This document shows positions 32,405-43,558 of a stretch of DNA of 64,000 nucleotides, piece by piece. The DNA comes from Pseudomonas asplenii (GTDB taxonomy: Bacteria; Pseudomonadota; Gammaproteobacteria; Pseudomonadales; Pseudomonadaceae): the NCBI RefSeq assembly GCF_001293465.1, contig NZ_JSYZ01000009.1:201078-265077 (forward strand), given 5' to 3'. The notes beneath the pieces are model-generated. The model was given only the letters and a program-made list of their open reading frames with translations, was not told the origin of the DNA and ran no database searches. Positions within the stretch are counted from its first letter, which is position 1; each line of letters opens with the position of its first letter. A program made the translations under genes and the position numbers.

Positions 32405-32655
32405 ATGGTGCAGGGCCCTCACGCCCGCCAGAATCGGCACATGCCAGCCACGGCCTTGGCCTATAGTCAATTGATCTGAGTCATGCTTTGTTACATTCGC
32501 TACACCATACCGAGCTTTCACCCAACGCGACCAAAGGTCGCACCCGTTGAGCCGGGGCAGAGGCGTATCATTAAGCCACTGCACTAAGCTTCAACGCTAT
32601 CCGATCACGGTCGGCACGTACTGACCGCGACATTTTCCCCCTGCCGTGGGATGCA
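32405..32655. promoter_or_regulatory. Promoter region of the ccoGHIS operon
   Basis: About 250 bases without a gene. It holds a candidate ANR site at 32471-32484, and CATACC at 32506-32511 sits almost exactly where the -10 of a class II ANR promoter would lie. Confidence 0.45.
32471..32484 (+). promoter_or_regulatory. Candidate ANR box upstream of ccoG
   Basis: TTGAT-CTGA-GTCAT has a perfect left half and three of five consensus bases in the right half. The position relative to the possible -10 CATACC fits activation at -41.5. Confidence 0.45.
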
Positions 32656-34074
<1,419 letters not shown>

Positions 34075-34085
34075 GGGAAGCCACA

Positions 34086-34625
34086 ATGTCCGTCGCAACT
34101 GCCACCCACCCCTGGTACAAGCACCTCTGGCCGTGGATCATCATCGGCATCCTGGCCTGCTCGGTCGCCCTGACCCTGTCGATGGTGACCATCGCGGTGA
34201 AGAACCCGGACAACCTGGTCAACGACAACTACTACGAGGCCGGCAAGGGCATCAACCGTTCCCTGGACCGCGAGTTGCTGGCCCAGTCGCTGAAGATGCG
34301 CGCCAACGTGCACTTCGACGACGTGACCGGTGAGGTCGACCTGCGCCTGAGCGGCGACAGCACGCCTGCGACCCTGGAGTTGAACCTGATCTCGCCGACC
34401 CAGCCGGAGAAGGATCGCAAGATCAGCCTCAACCGCAGCCAGACCGAACAGGGCCGCTACATCGGCCAGTTGAGCGACAAGGTCGAGGGCCGGCGCTTCG
34501 TCGAACTGCTGGGTACCCAGGACGGCAAGACCTGGCGGATGTTCGAGGAAGAGCAGGTCAGCCATGACCGCGACCTGCTGCTGGGCGACGAGCCGCTCAA
34601 GGGTGCCGAAGACCTCGACAACTGA
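34086..34625 (+). CDS. ccoH: FixH family protein (CcoH)
   Basis: A 179-residue protein with one N-terminal membrane helix (WPWIIIGILACSVALTLSMV) and a periplasmic beta domain. NPDNLVNDNYYEAGKGIN is the conserved FixH signature. CcoH is required for cbb3 assembly or stability together with CcoI. AAGGGAAG precedes the ATG. It lies 11 bases after ccoG. Confidence 0.93.
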   Translation: MSVATATHPWYKHLWPWIIIGILACSVALTLSMVTIAVKNPDNLVNDNYYEAGKGINRSLDRELLAQSLKMRANVHFDDVTGEVDLRLSGDSTPATLELNLISPTQPEKDRKISLNRSQTEQGRYIGQLSDKVEGRRFVELLGTQDGKTWRMFEEEQVSHDRDLLLGDEPLKGAEDLDN

Positions 34626-34657
34626 CCGCGCACGGAATCGATCGACCCACATCACTT

Positions 34658-37108
34658 ATGACCACCCCACTCCCCTGTTACCACTGCGCCCTGCCCGTCC
34701 CCTCGGGCAGCCGCTTCACCGCCGCAGTGCTGGGCGAGACCCGCGAGTTCTGCTGCCCGGGCTGCCAGGCCGTGGCCGAGGCCATCGTCGCCGGCGGCCT
34801 GGAGCACTACTACAGCCATCGCAGCGAGACCTCCGCCAACCCCGACGTCCTGCCGGTGCAACTGCCGGATGAACTGGCGCTGTACGACCGCGCCGATGTG
34901 CAGCAGCCCTTCGTCCGTCACGACGGCGAACTGGCCGAAACCACCCTGCTGATCGAAGGCATCAGTTGCGCGGCCTGTGGCTGGCTGATCGAAAGGCACC
35001 TGCGCAACCTGCCGGCGGTGGCCGAGGCACGGCTGAACCTGTCCAATCACCGCTTGCAGGTCAGCTGGGCCGACAGCCAGCTGCCGCTGAGCAGCCTGCT
35101 GGCCGAACTGCGGCAGATCGGCTACGCCGCCCACCCCTATCGACCCGACCGCGCCAGCGAACAGTTGGCCGCCGAGAACCGCAAGTCCCTGCGCCAGCTG
35201 GGCGTGGCCGGCCTGCTGTGGTTCCAGGCGATGATGGCGACCATGGCCACGTGGCCGGAATTCAATATCGACCTGAGCCCGGAGCTGCATGTCATCCTGC
35301 GCTGGGTCGCGCTGTTCCTGACCACCCCGATCGTCTTCTACAGTTGCGCGCCGTTCTTTCGCGGCGCCCTGCGCGACCTGCGTACCCGCCACCTGACCAT
35401 GGACGTCTCGGTCTCGCTGGCGATCGGCAGCGCCTACTGCGCCGGGATCTGGACCTCGATCAGCGGCGTCGGCGAGCTGTACTTCGATGCGGTGGGCATG
35501 TTCGCCCTGTTTCTGCTGGCCGGCCGCTATCTGGAACGACGCGCCCGCGAGCGCACGGCGGCGGCCACCGCGCAACTGGTCAACCTGCTGCCGGCGTCCT
35601 GCCTGCGCCTGCAGGCGGACGGCCAGAGCGAACGCATCCTGCTCGATGAACTGCGCCTGGGTGACCAGGTGCTGGTGCATCCCGGTGCCGTGCTACCCGC
35701 GGACGGCCGGATTCTCCAGGGCCAGTCGAGCATCGACGAATCGCTGCTGACCGGCGAATACCTGCCGCAACCACGTGGCCCGGGCGAGGCGGTCACCGCC
35801 GGCACGCTGAACGTCGAAGGCGCCCTGACGGTCGAGATCCTCGCCCTCGGCCAGGACACTCGCCTGTCGGCCATCGTCCGCCTGCTGGAACGGGCCCAGA
35901 GCGAGAAGCCGCACCTGGCGGAGATCGCCGACCGCGCCTCGCAATGGTTCCTGCTGCTGTCGCTGATCGCCGCCGTGGCCATCGGCCTGCTCTGGTGGCA
36001 GGTCGAGCCACAGCGGGCGTTCTGGATCGTCCTGGCGATGCTGGTGGCGACCTGCCCCTGCGCCCTGTCGCTGGCCACCCCGACCGCCCTCACCGCGGCC
36101 ACCGGCACCCTGCACAAGCTCGGCCTGCTGCTGACCCGCGGGCATGTGCTCGAAGGGCTGAACCAGATCGACACGGTGATTTTCGACAAGACCGGCACCC
36201 TCACCGAAGGCCGCCTGGCGCTGCGCGCCATCCACCCGCTGGGAGCGCTGGACAGCGAACGCTGCCTGGCCTTGGCCGCGGCGCTGGAGAACCGCTCCGA
36301 GCACCCGATCGCCAGGGCCTTCGGCCGTGCCCCGCAAGCCGCCGAAGACGTCCTGAGTACACCCGGACGCGGCCTGGAAGGCCGGGTCGGCGCGCAGTGG
36401 TTGCGGATCGGCCAGGCGCAGTTCGTCTGTGAACTCAGCGGCTGCGCCCTGCCGACAGCGCCGGATGCCAGCGGACAGTGGCTGCTGCTCGGCGACCGCC
36501 AGGGCGCGCTGGCCTGGTTCGTCCTCGACGACCGGCTGCGCGGCGATGCCCCGGACCTGCTCGCGGCCTGCCGTGCCCGTGGCTGGCGCACCCTGCTGCT
36601 ATCCGGCGACAGTTCGCCGATGGTCACCGACGTGGCTGCGCAACTGGGGATCGACGAGGCCCGTGGCGGGCTGAGCCCGGATGACAAGTTGCAGGTGCTC
36701 AGGCAATTGCAGCAGCAGGGCCGCAAGGTGCTGATGCTGGGGGACGGGGTCAACGACGTGCCGGTGCTGGCCGCGGCCGACATCAGCGTCGCCATGGGCT
36801 CGGCCACCGACCTGGCCAAGACCAGTGCCGACGCCGTGCTGCTGTCCAACCGCCTCGACGCCCTGGTGCAGGCCTTCGACCTGGCCCGCCGGACCCGTCG
36901 GGTGATCATCGAGAACCTGGCCTGGGCGGCACTGTACAATGGGCTCATGTTGCCGTTCGCCGCCCTCGGCTGGATCACGCCGATATGGGCGGCGGTCGGT
37001 ATGTCCATCAGCTCGTTGACGGTGGTGCTGAACGCCTTGCGCCTGACTCGCCTGCCCGGCCCGCAGGGCGACCACGTCCTGACCGAAACCCGCCCGCAAC
37101 CGGCCTGA
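34658..37108 (+). CDS. ccoI: Copper-translocating P-type ATPase CcoI (FixI)
   Basis: An 816-residue P1B-type ATPase that supplies copper for the cbb3 active site. The N-terminus has a Cys-rich segment (CYHC, CCPGC) and an HMA domain with CAAC in EGISCAACGWLIER. Eight membrane helices are expected; CPCALSLATP is the intramembrane metal site. DKTGTLTEG carries the phosphorylated Asp, and GDGVNDVPVL is the hinge motif. Full length and apparently intact. The ribosome site is weak; translation may be coupled to ccoH, which ends 32 bases upstream. Confidence 0.96.
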   Translation: MTTPLPCYHCALPVPSGSRFTAAVLGETREFCCPGCQAVAEAIVAGGLEHYYSHRSETSANPDVLPVQLPDELALYDRADVQQPFVRHDGELAETTLLIEGISCAACGWLIERHLRNLPAVAEARLNLSNHRLQVSWADSQLPLSSLLAELRQIGYAAHPYRPDRASEQLAAENRKSLRQLGVAGLLWFQAMMATMATWPEFNIDLSPELHVILRWVALFLTTPIVFYSCAPFFRGALRDLRTRHLTMDVSVSLAIGSAYCAGIWTSISGVGELYFDAVGMFALFLLAGRYLERRARERTAAATAQLVNLLPASCLRLQADGQSERILLDELRLGDQVLVHPGAVLPADGRILQGQSSIDESLLTGEYLPQPRGPGEAVTAGTLNVEGALTVEILALGQDTRLSAIVRLLERAQSEKPHLAEIADRASQWFLLLSLIAAVAIGLLWWQVEPQRAFWIVLAMLVATCPCALSLATPTALTAATGTLHKLGLLLTRGHVLEGLNQIDTVIFDKTGTLTEGRLALRAIHPLGALDSERCLALAAALENRSEHPIARAFGRAPQAAEDVLSTPGRGLEGRVGAQWLRIGQAQFVCELSGCALPTAPDASGQWLLLGDRQGALAWFVLDDRLRGDAPDLLAACRARGWRTLLLSGDSSPMVTDVAAQLGIDEARGGLSPDDKLQVLRQLQQQGRKVLMLGDGVNDVPVLAAADISVAMGSATDLAKTSADAVLLSNRLDALVQAFDLARRTRRVIIENLAWAALYNGLMLPFAALGWITPIWAAVGMSISSLTVVLNALRLTRLPGPQGDHVLTETRPQPA

Positions 37109-37130
37109 ACCGGGCGGGCCTGGAGTAAAG

Positions 37131-37349
37131 ATGCCAGCACTCTACGTGATGATCCCGGCGGCACTGCTGATCGTCGCCATCGCCGTCTACATTTTCTTCT
37201 GGGCGGTGGACAGCGGCCAGTACGACGACCTCGACGGCCCGGCCCACAGCATCCTGTTCGACGACCAGGACCCGAACCACAAGGCCGCCATCGACGAGGC
37301 CGACGGTACGGGCAACGAGCGCGATCGGCGGACGCCGCCCCATGCCTGA
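37131..37349 (+). CDS. ccoS: Cbb3-type oxidase assembly protein CcoS
   Basis: A 72-residue single-span protein. The helix LYVMIPAALLIVAIAVYIFF is followed by WAVDSGQYDDLDGPAHSILF, the near-invariant CcoS signature. CcoS is needed for insertion of cofactors into CcoN. GGAG precedes the ATG. Its last eight bases overlap the next gene. Confidence 0.95.
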   Translation: MPALYVMIPAALLIVAIAVYIFFWAVDSGQYDDLDGPAHSILFDDQDPNHKAAIDEADGTGNERDRRTPPHA

Positions 37350-38025
37350 ACTGGTGCCACTGCTGGTTTCCGCGGTGATCCTCGGCCTGCTCGGCGGCGG
37401 TCATTGCCTGGGCATGTGCGGCGGCCTGATGGGCGCCCTGACCCTGGCGATCCCCCGCGAACAACGGGCGCGACGCCTGCGCCTGCTGCTGGCCTACAAC
37501 CTCGGGCGGGTGCTCAGCTACGGAGCGGCCGGCCTGCTCACCGGGCTGGCCGGCTGGGCGGTGGCCAGCAGCCCGGCGGCGGCGGCGTTGCGGGTCGTGG
37601 CTGGCCTGCTGCTGATCAGCATGGGCCTGTACCTGGCCGGCTGGTGGAGTGGCCTGACCCGCATCGAAGCTCTCGGCCGCGGCCTGTGGCGGCATATCCA
37701 ACCGGTTGCCAATCGCCTGCTGCCGGTGTCGAGCCTGCCCCGTGCGCTGCTGCTGGGTACGCTCTGGGGCTGGCTGCCGTGTGGCCTGGTCTACAGCACG
37801 CTGCTGTGGGCGGCGAGCCGCGGCAACGCGCTGGACAGCGCGCTGCTGATGCTCGCCTTCGGCCTGGGCACCTGGCCGGTGCTGCTGGCGACCGGGCTGG
37901 CGGCGGAACGGGTCACGGCGCTGTTGCGCAAACGCGGTGTACGCCTGGGCGGCGGCCTGCTGGTGATGCTGTTCGGCCTGTGGACCCTGCCGGGACCGCA
38001 CCAGCACTGGTTGATGGGGCACTGA
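37342..38025 (+). CDS. Sulfite exporter TauE/SafE-family membrane protein (DsbD-like transmembrane core)
   Basis: A 227-residue protein with about six membrane helices. ILGLLGGGHCLGMCGGLMGAL near the N-terminus is the conserved GxxHCxGMCGG motif of this family, in which the Cys pair may carry metal or reducing equivalents. It lies at the end of cco assembly clusters in many proteobacteria and is inferred to help copper or redox handling for cbb3. It overlaps ccoS by eight bases, so it is in the same operon. Confidence 0.85.
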   Translation: MPELVPLLVSAVILGLLGGGHCLGMCGGLMGALTLAIPREQRARRLRLLLAYNLGRVLSYGAAGLLTGLAGWAVASSPAAAALRVVAGLLLISMGLYLAGWWSGLTRIEALGRGLWRHIQPVANRLLPVSSLPRALLLGTLWGWLPCGLVYSTLLWAASRGNALDSALLMLAFGLGTWPVLLATGLAAERVTALLRKRGVRLGGGLLVMLFGLWTLPGPHQHWLMGH

Positions 38026-38040
38026 GCGGCTCCGAGACCC

Positions 38041-38054
38041 TTGATACAAATCAA
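38041..38054 (+). promoter_or_regulatory. Perfect ANR box of hemN
   Basis: TTGATACAAATCAA matches TTGAT-N4-ATCAA exactly. TAGACT at 38077-38082 lies at the -10 position predicted for a class II promoter starting near 38089, which is 28 bases before the hemN ATG. Anaerobic activation of hemN by ANR is known in pseudomonads. Confidence 0.93.
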
Positions 38055-38116
38055 CATGCCTGCGTCGCGATCCCCCTAGACTCCGGGCATTGCAGCCAAT
38101 CCGGGGGAACGCCCGC

Positions 38117-39499
38117 ATGCTCGACGCCATTCGTTGGGACTCTGATCTTATTCGCCGTTACGACCTTGCGGGACCGCGTTACACCTCCTACCCCACCGCC
38201 GTACAATTCAACAGCCAGGTCGGCACCTTCGACCTGTTGCACGCCCTGCGCGACAGCCGCAAGGCCTCGCGGCCGCTGTCGCTGTATGTGCATGTGCCGT
38301 TCTGCGCGAACATCTGCTACTACTGCGCCTGCAACAAGGTCATCACCAAGGACCGCGGCCGCGCCCAGCCCTATCTGCAGCGCCTGGAACAGGAAATCCA
38401 GCTGGTGGCCTGCCACCTGGACCCGAACCAGAAAGTCGAGCAGTTGCACTTCGGCGGTGGCACGCCGACCTTTCTCAGCCATGACGAACTGCGCCAGTTG
38501 ATGGCCAGGCTGCGCCAGCACTTCAACCTGCTGGATGACGACTCCGGCGACTACGGCATCGAGATCGACCCGCGGGAAGCCGACTGGTCGACCATGGGCC
38601 TGTTGCGCGAGCTGGGCTTCAACCGGATCAGCATCGGCCTGCAGGACCTCGACCCGAGCGTGCAGCGGGCGGTCAATCGCCTGCAGAGCCTGGATGAAAC
38701 CCGTGCGGTGATCGAGGCGGCGCGGACCCTGCAATTCCGCTCGATCAATATCGACCTGATCTACGGCCTGCCCAAGCAGACCCCGGAACATTTCGCCCGC
38801 ACCGTGGACGAAGTGATCAACCTGCAGCCGGACCGCCTTTCGGTGTTCAACTATGCCCACCTGCCCGAGCGCTTCCTGCCCCAGCGGCGGATCAACAGCC
38901 ATGAGCTGCCGGCTCCGGCCGACAAGCTGGAAATGCTCCATCGCACCATCGAGCAATTGACCGCCGCCGGCTATCGCTACATCGGCATGGATCACTTCGC
39001 CCTGCCGGACGACGAACTGGCGATCGCCCAGGAAGAGTCCACCCTGCAGCGCAACTTCCAGGGCTACACCACCCATGGCCACTGCGACCTGATCGGCTTG
39101 GGCGTGTCGGCCATCAGCCAGATCGGCGACCTGTACTGCCAGAACAGCAGCGACCTGAACCAGTACCAGAACACCCTGGCCAGCGCGCAACTGGCCACCA
39201 GTCGCGGCCTGCTGTGCAACGCCGACGACCGGCTGCGCCGGGAAGTGATCCAGCAGATCATCTGCAACTTCAGCCTGGAGTTCGCCCGGATCGAGCAGCA
39301 GTTCACCCTCGACTTCCGCGGCTACTTCGCCGAACTCTGGCCACGCCTGATGGGCATGGCCGACGATGGCCTGATCGAGCTGGACAACGAGCGGCTCACC
39401 GTTCTGCCCGCCGGGCGCCTGCTGGTACGCTCGGTGTGCATGGTATTCGATGCCTACCTGGAACAGCAGAATCGCCAGCGCTTCTCCCGGGTGATCTGA
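38117..39499 (+). CDS. hemN: Oxygen-independent coproporphyrinogen III oxidase HemN
   Basis: A 460-residue radical SAM enzyme that decarboxylates coproporphyrinogen III without oxygen in haem synthesis. The [4Fe-4S]/SAM motif is in VPFCANICYYCACNKVI (CxxxCxxC, with an extra Cys), near residues 60-75. LHFGGGTPTFL and the HemN C-terminal region are intact. The ATG at 38117 follows GGGGGAA and a correctly placed ANR promoter. It supplies haem for the oxidases encoded upstream under low oxygen. Confidence 0.96.
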   Translation: MLDAIRWDSDLIRRYDLAGPRYTSYPTAVQFNSQVGTFDLLHALRDSRKASRPLSLYVHVPFCANICYYCACNKVITKDRGRAQPYLQRLEQEIQLVACHLDPNQKVEQLHFGGGTPTFLSHDELRQLMARLRQHFNLLDDDSGDYGIEIDPREADWSTMGLLRELGFNRISIGLQDLDPSVQRAVNRLQSLDETRAVIEAARTLQFRSINIDLIYGLPKQTPEHFARTVDEVINLQPDRLSVFNYAHLPERFLPQRRINSHELPAPADKLEMLHRTIEQLTAAGYRYIGMDHFALPDDELAIAQEESTLQRNFQGYTTHGHCDLIGLGVSAISQIGDLYCQNSSDLNQYQNTLASAQLATSRGLLCNADDRLRREVIQQIICNFSLEFARIEQQFTLDFRGYFAELWPRLMGMADDGLIELDNERLTVLPAGRLLVRSVCMVFDAYLEQQNRQRFSRVI

Positions 39500-39519
39500 A
39501 AATTACACTTTCGTAGGGG

Positions 39520-39536
39520 TGCGCCATTTTGGCGCA
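39520..39536 (+). terminator. Hairpin between hemN and anr
   Basis: TGCGCCA and TGGCGCA pair around TTT, 20 bases past the hemN stop. No T tract follows; weak terminator or mRNA end structure. Confidence 0.4.
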
Positions 39537-39606
39537 GGCTGGCCTGAACAAGCCCTGCTGGGGTACCCTTACGGCTTATGTGTGATTTCCCACAAGGATT
39601 CAAGAA

Positions 39607-40341
39607 ATGTCCGAGCCCGTGAAGCTGCGCGCCCACAGCCAGGCCAACTGCAAGGATTGCAGCCTGGCCCCTCTCTGCCTGCCACTTTCATTGAATCTGG
39701 AGGACATGGATGCGCTGGACGAAATCGTCAAACGCGGCCGCCCGCTGAAGAAAGGGGAATTCCTCTTTCGCCAGGGCGATACCTTCGGCTCCGTCTACGC
39801 CGTGCGCTCCGGCGCACTGAAGACCTTCAGCCTGAGCGACGGCGGCGAGGAACAGATCACCGGTTTCCACCTGCCCAGCGAACTGGTCGGGCTGTCGGGG
39901 ATGGACACCGAGACCTACCCGGTATCGGCCCAGGCCCTGGAAACCACTTCGGTGTGCGAGATTCCCTTCGAGCGCCTGGACGAACTGGCCCTGCAACTGC
40001 CGCAGTTGCGCCGCCAACTGATGCGGGTGATGAGCCGGGAGATCCGCGACGACCAGCAGATGATGCTGCTGTTGTCGAAAAAGACCGCCGACGAGCGGAT
40101 CGCCACGTTCCTGGTCAACCTTTCGGCCCGTTTCCGCGCCCGCGGGTTCTCCGCCAACCAGTTCCGCCTGAGCATGTCGCGCAACGAGATCGGCAACTAC
40201 CTGGGCCTTGCGGTGGAAACCGTCTCGCGGGTGTTCACCCGCTTCCAGGGCAGCGAACTGATCGCCGCCGAAGGCAAGGAAGTGCACATCCTCGACCCGA
40301 TCCAGCTCTGTGCCCTCGCCGGCGGTTCGCTGGAAAGCTGA
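39607..40341 (+). CDS. anr: Oxygen-sensing transcriptional regulator ANR (FNR family)
   Basis: A 244-residue CRP/FNR-family activator. The cluster ligands are Cys15, Cys18 and Cys24 ([11 protein letters not shown]) and Cys117 (TTSVCEIP), which bind an oxygen-labile [4Fe-4S] cluster. Residues 30-160 form the cyclic-nucleotide-like beta roll, followed by a long dimerisation helix. The helix-turn-helix is [20 protein letters not shown], with the E-SR pattern that reads TTGAT half-sites. It most likely controls hemN and the cco operons in this window. Confidence 0.97.
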   Translation: MSEPVKLRAHSQANCKDCSLAPLCLPLSLNLEDMDALDEIVKRGRPLKKGEFLFRQGDTFGSVYAVRSGALKTFSLSDGGEEQITGFHLPSELVGLSGMDTETYPVSAQALETTSVCEIPFERLDELALQLPQLRRQLMRVMSREIRDDQQMMLLLSKKTADERIATFLVNLSARFRARGFSANQFRLSMSRNEIGNYLGLAVETVSRVFTRFQGSELIAAEGKEVHILDPIQLCALAGGSLES

Positions 40342-40431
40342 TCCGGCGGCCGGCCTGACCAATTCGCACAGGCCACTGGGCACCGTCGCAGGTATACTGG
40401 GCACCTACCGCTCTCCAGGAAACCTGCGACG

Positions 40432-40980
40432 ATGGCTTTCGACACCTTCGACATCAAATCCCTGATCCGCCCGGTTATCGATTTCCCGAAACCGGGCGTG
40501 ATTTTCCGCGACATCACGCCACTGTTCCAGTCGCCACGGGCGGTCCGGCTGGTGGCCGACAGCTTCATCCACCGTTATGTCGAAGCCGACTTCAGCCACA
40601 TCGGCGCGATGGACGCCCGCGGCTTCCTGATCGGCTCGATCATCGCCCACCAGTTGAACAAGCCGCTGATCCTGTTCCGCAAGCAGGGCAAGTTGCCAGC
40701 GGATGTCCTGTCCGAGGGCTACCAGACCGAATACGGCGAGGCCTTCCTCGAAGTGCATGCCGACAGCCTGTGCGAAGGCGATTCGGTGCTGATCTTCGAT
40801 GACCTGATCGCCACCGGCGGCACCCTGATCGCCGCCGCCAACCTGGTCCGGCGCATGGGCGCCAAGGTCTTCGAGGCCGCCGCGATCATCGACCTGCCGG
40901 AGCTGGGCGGCTCCCGGCGGCTGAACGACATGAACGTGCCGACCTACTGCCTGACCCAATTCTCGCTGGCGGAAAAGTAA
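40432..40980 (+). CDS. apt: Adenine phosphoribosyltransferase
   Basis: A 182-residue cytosolic purine salvage enzyme that converts adenine and PRPP to [18 protein letters not shown] is the family N-terminal signature, and [14 protein letters not shown] near residue 125 is the PRPP-binding motif. CAGGAAA lies before the ATG. The anr-apt order is, from memory, conserved in pseudomonads. Confidence 0.96.
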   Translation: MAFDTFDIKSLIRPVIDFPKPGVIFRDITPLFQSPRAVRLVADSFIHRYVEADFSHIGAMDARGFLIGSIIAHQLNKPLILFRKQGKLPADVLSEGYQTEYGEAFLEVHADSLCEGDSVLIFDDLIATGGTLIAAANLVRRMGAKVFEAAAIIDLPELGGSRRLNDMNVPTYCLTQFSLAEK

Positions 40981-40992
40981 CGGCCGGTGGGC

Positions 40993-42141
40993 TCAGAGCC
41001 CCATCTGCTTGCCGATGATCTCGTTCATCACTTCGCGGGTACCGCCGCCGATGGAGAGGATGCGGTTGTCGCGGTACAACCGCTCCACCAGGCTCTCGCG
41101 CATATAGCCGAGGCCCCCGAGGATCTGCACCGCATCGTGGGTGATCCGTTCGGCGGTATCGGTGGCGAAGTTCTTCGCCATCGACACCTCCTTGACCACG
41201 CTCTGCCCTGCCGCCATCTTCGCCGCCTGGCGATAGGTGAATTCCCGTGATACCTCCAGGGCCGTCGCCATCTCGGCCAGGCGGTGCCGGATCACCTGGA
41301 ACTTGCCGATGGGTTTGCCGAAGGCTTCGCGTGCTCGCGCCCATTTCAGGCTTTCCTCCAACGCCAGCTGGGCGGTCATGTTGGCCATGATCGCCAGGGC
41401 CAGGCGTTCGTTCTGGAAGTTGCCCATGATGCAGGCAAACCCCATGTTCTCGGCACCGATCAGGTTGCCCAGCGGTACCCGGCAATCGTCGAAGAACAGT
41501 TCGGCGGTATCCGACGCCCACCAGCCCATCTTCTTCAACGGCCGGCCGACGGTGAAACCCGGTGTGCCCTTCTCGACCAGCAACAGGCTGATACCACCAA
41601 AACCCGGCTCGCCGGTGCGTACCGCCACGGTGTAATAGTCGGCGCGCACGCCGCTGGTGATGAAGGTCTTGCTGCCGCTGACGCGGTAACAGTCGCCATC
41701 GCGCACGGCACGGGTCTGCAGGTTGGCGACATCCGATCCGCCGCCCGGCTCGGTCACTGCGAGGGCACTGATCTTCTCGCCGGCCAGCACGGCCGGCACC
41801 ACCCGCTCACGCACCTCCGGTCGCGCCCATTTGACGATGGGGGGCAGGCCGATATCCAGGGAGCCGAGGCCCGCCACCAGGCCGCCGGAGCCGCAGCGCA
41901 TCAGTTCCTCGCTGGCCGCGACCTTGGCGAACAGATCGCCTTCATGGCTGCCGCCCAGCACCTCGGGATAACCGATACCGAGGATACCGGCGGCACCAGC
42001 CTTGAGGTAAAGCTCGCGGGGGAAGCCTTCGGCTTCTTCCCATTGCTCGATGTCCGGAAGAATTTCCCGCTCGACGAAACGCCTGACGCTGTCGCGTATC
42101 AGTTGATGGCCGGGGTTGAAGTATTCCTGAAAGGCAGACAT
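40993..42141 (-). CDS. Acyl-CoA dehydrogenase family protein
   Basis: A 382-residue FAD-dependent dehydrogenase with full family layout: helical N-terminus, beta-barrel middle (ALAVTEPGGGSDVANL; KTFITSGVRADYY) and helical C-terminus (DAVQILGGLGYMRESLVERLYRDNRI). The C-terminal signature aligns with long-chain/isovaleryl-type members. It would oxidise an acyl-CoA to the enoyl-CoA, passing electrons to ETF; the chain length is not known. AGGGAG supports the ATG at 42141. Convergent with apt. Confidence 0.9.
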   Translation of the reverse strand: MSAFQEYFNPGHQLIRDSVRRFVEREILPDIEQWEEAEGFPRELYLKAGAAGILGIGYPEVLGGSHEGDLFAKVAASEELMRCGSGGLVAGLGSLDIGLPPIVKWARPEVRERVVPAVLAGEKISALAVTEPGGGSDVANLQTRAVRDGDCYRVSGSKTFITSGVRADYYTVAVRTGEPGFGGISLLLVEKGTPGFTVGRPLKKMGWWASDTAELFFDDCRVPLGNLIGAENMGFACIMGNFQNERLALAIMANMTAQLALEESLKWARAREAFGKPIGKFQVIRHRLAEMATALEVSREFTYRQAAKMAAGQSVVKEVSMAKNFATDTAERITHDAVQILGGLGYMRESLVERLYRDNRILSIGGGTREVMNEIIGKQMGL

Positions 42142-42228
42142 GGGCAAGCTCCCTGGGAAGACCCAGAGAACTTACCTAGCGCTTGCTTGGTTTTCAAGTC
42201 CCTTGCATGCGGTGATATTGAGGATGCT

Positions 42229-42317
42229 TTCGCGGGCAAGCCACGCTCCTACAGGCCCGAGTCGTACGCAAGTCTGATGCCCGGCTTGGGCCTGTAGGAG
42301 CGTGGCTTGCCCGCGAA
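42229..42317. repeat. REP-like inverted repeat
   Basis: Two 30-base arms (42229-42258 and 42288-42317) are exact reverse complements around a 29-base centre. The right arm contains CCTGTAGGAGCGTGGCTTGC, the same signature as the copy at 534-613. It sits between the start of the acyl-CoA dehydrogenase gene and the end of moeA. Confidence 0.88.
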
Positions 42318-42331
42318 GCGCTTGGCGACTG

Positions 42332-43558
42332 TCAGCCGAGCACTTCACTCAGGGGAATGAAGTTCAGCCAATCGCCCTCCACCAGCGTGGTCCCCTCCAA
42401 CACTTCCACCAGCCCTTCGGCCCACGCCGCACTGCGCAGGACACCGGAGCTCTGGTTGCGGTAGATGATCGCCCGGCCCTTCTCCAGCCGTGCACGCAGG
42501 TATTCGCGGCGATTGCCGGGCTTGGGCCAGGCGAACCCGGCCGGCACCCGCAAGCGCAACGGCTCGACCTCCTGCACACCCTGGCGGCGCAGCAGGTAGG
42601 GGCGCGCCAGCAGCGCAAAGGTCACCAGGGTCGACGCCGGGTTACCCGGCAGGCCGATCACCGGCACCCCGCGAAAATGCCCGAAGGTCAGCGGCTTGCC
42701 CGGCTTGATCGCCAGTTTCCACAGGTCCAGTTCGCCGGCCTCGCGCAAGGCGATGCCGAGGAAGTCCGCTTCACCGACCGACACGCCGCCGGTGGACAGG
42801 ATCAGGTCGACATCCCCCAGCTCCGCCAGGCGCTGGCGGGTAGCCGGCAGATCGTCTGGCAGGATTCCGGCATCGACCACGGTGCAACCCAGCCGCTTGA
42901 GCCAGCTGCAGAGCAGGACCCGATTGCTGTTGTAGATCTGCCCTGCCCCCAGCGGCTGGCCCGGCTCGACCAGTTCATCACCGGTCGACAGCACCGCGAC
43001 GCGCACCGGGCGGATCACCTCCAGTTCGGCACAGCCGAGTGAGGCCGCCAGCCCCTGCTCCACCGGCCCCAGGCGAGTGCCCGCCGACAAGACCCGTTCG
43101 CCGACCGTGGTTTCCTGGCCCTGGGGCCGGATGTTCTGCTGTGGCTTGAGCGGCTGGGTGAAACGTACCCGCTGATCGTCCTGCACCTCGGCGTTTTCCT
43201 GCATTTCCACGCAGTCGGCGCCGGCCGGCACCGGCGCGCCGGTGAAGATCCGCGCACAGGTGCCAGGCAGCAGCGGTTGCGGAGCCTGCCCGGCGAAAAT
43301 CCGCTGGCTGACCGGCAACGGCTCGCCCTGCCAGTCGGCCAGGCGCAGCGCATAACCATCCATGGCACTGTTCGGCCAGGGCGGCAGATCGAGGCTGGAG
43401 ACCAGGTCCTCGGCCAGCACCCGACCCTCGACAGCCGCCAGCGACAGGCGCTCGACCTCGCGGATCGGCGCCGCCTCGGCCAGTTCGAGCAGCCGGGCCA
43501 AGGCGACTTCGACCGGCATCAGCGCACCGCTCTTGCCCGGCTTACCCGCGGGATTCAC
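42332..43558 (-). CDS. moeA: Molybdopterin molybdenumtransferase MoeA
   Basis: A 408-residue enzyme that inserts molybdate into adenylated molybdopterin. PPWPNSAMDGYALR is the MoeA N-terminal signature. The MPT-binding core has SNRVLLCSWLKRLG, LSTGGVSVGEADF and GLPGNPASTLVTF. The GTG start at 43558 lies inside the end of moaB (17-base overlap), consistent with translational coupling. An ATG at codon 14 is an alternative. Confidence 0.93.
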   Translation of the reverse strand: MNPAGKPGKSGALMPVEVALARLLELAEAAPIREVERLSLAAVEGRVLAEDLVSSLDLPPWPNSAMDGYALRLADWQGEPLPVSQRIFAGQAPQPLLPGTCARIFTGAPVPAGADCVEMQENAEVQDDQRVRFTQPLKPQQNIRPQGQETTVGERVLSAGTRLGPVEQGLAASLGCAELEVIRPVRVAVLSTGDELVEPGQPLGAGQIYNSNRVLLCSWLKRLGCTVVDAGILPDDLPATRQRLAELGDVDLILSTGGVSVGEADFLGIALREAGELDLWKLAIKPGKPLTFGHFRGVPVIGLPGNPASTLVTFALLARPYLLRRQGVQEVEPLRLRVPAGFAWPKPGNRREYLRARLEKGRAIIYRNQSSGVLRSAAWAEGLVEVLEGTTLVEGDWLNFIPLSEVLG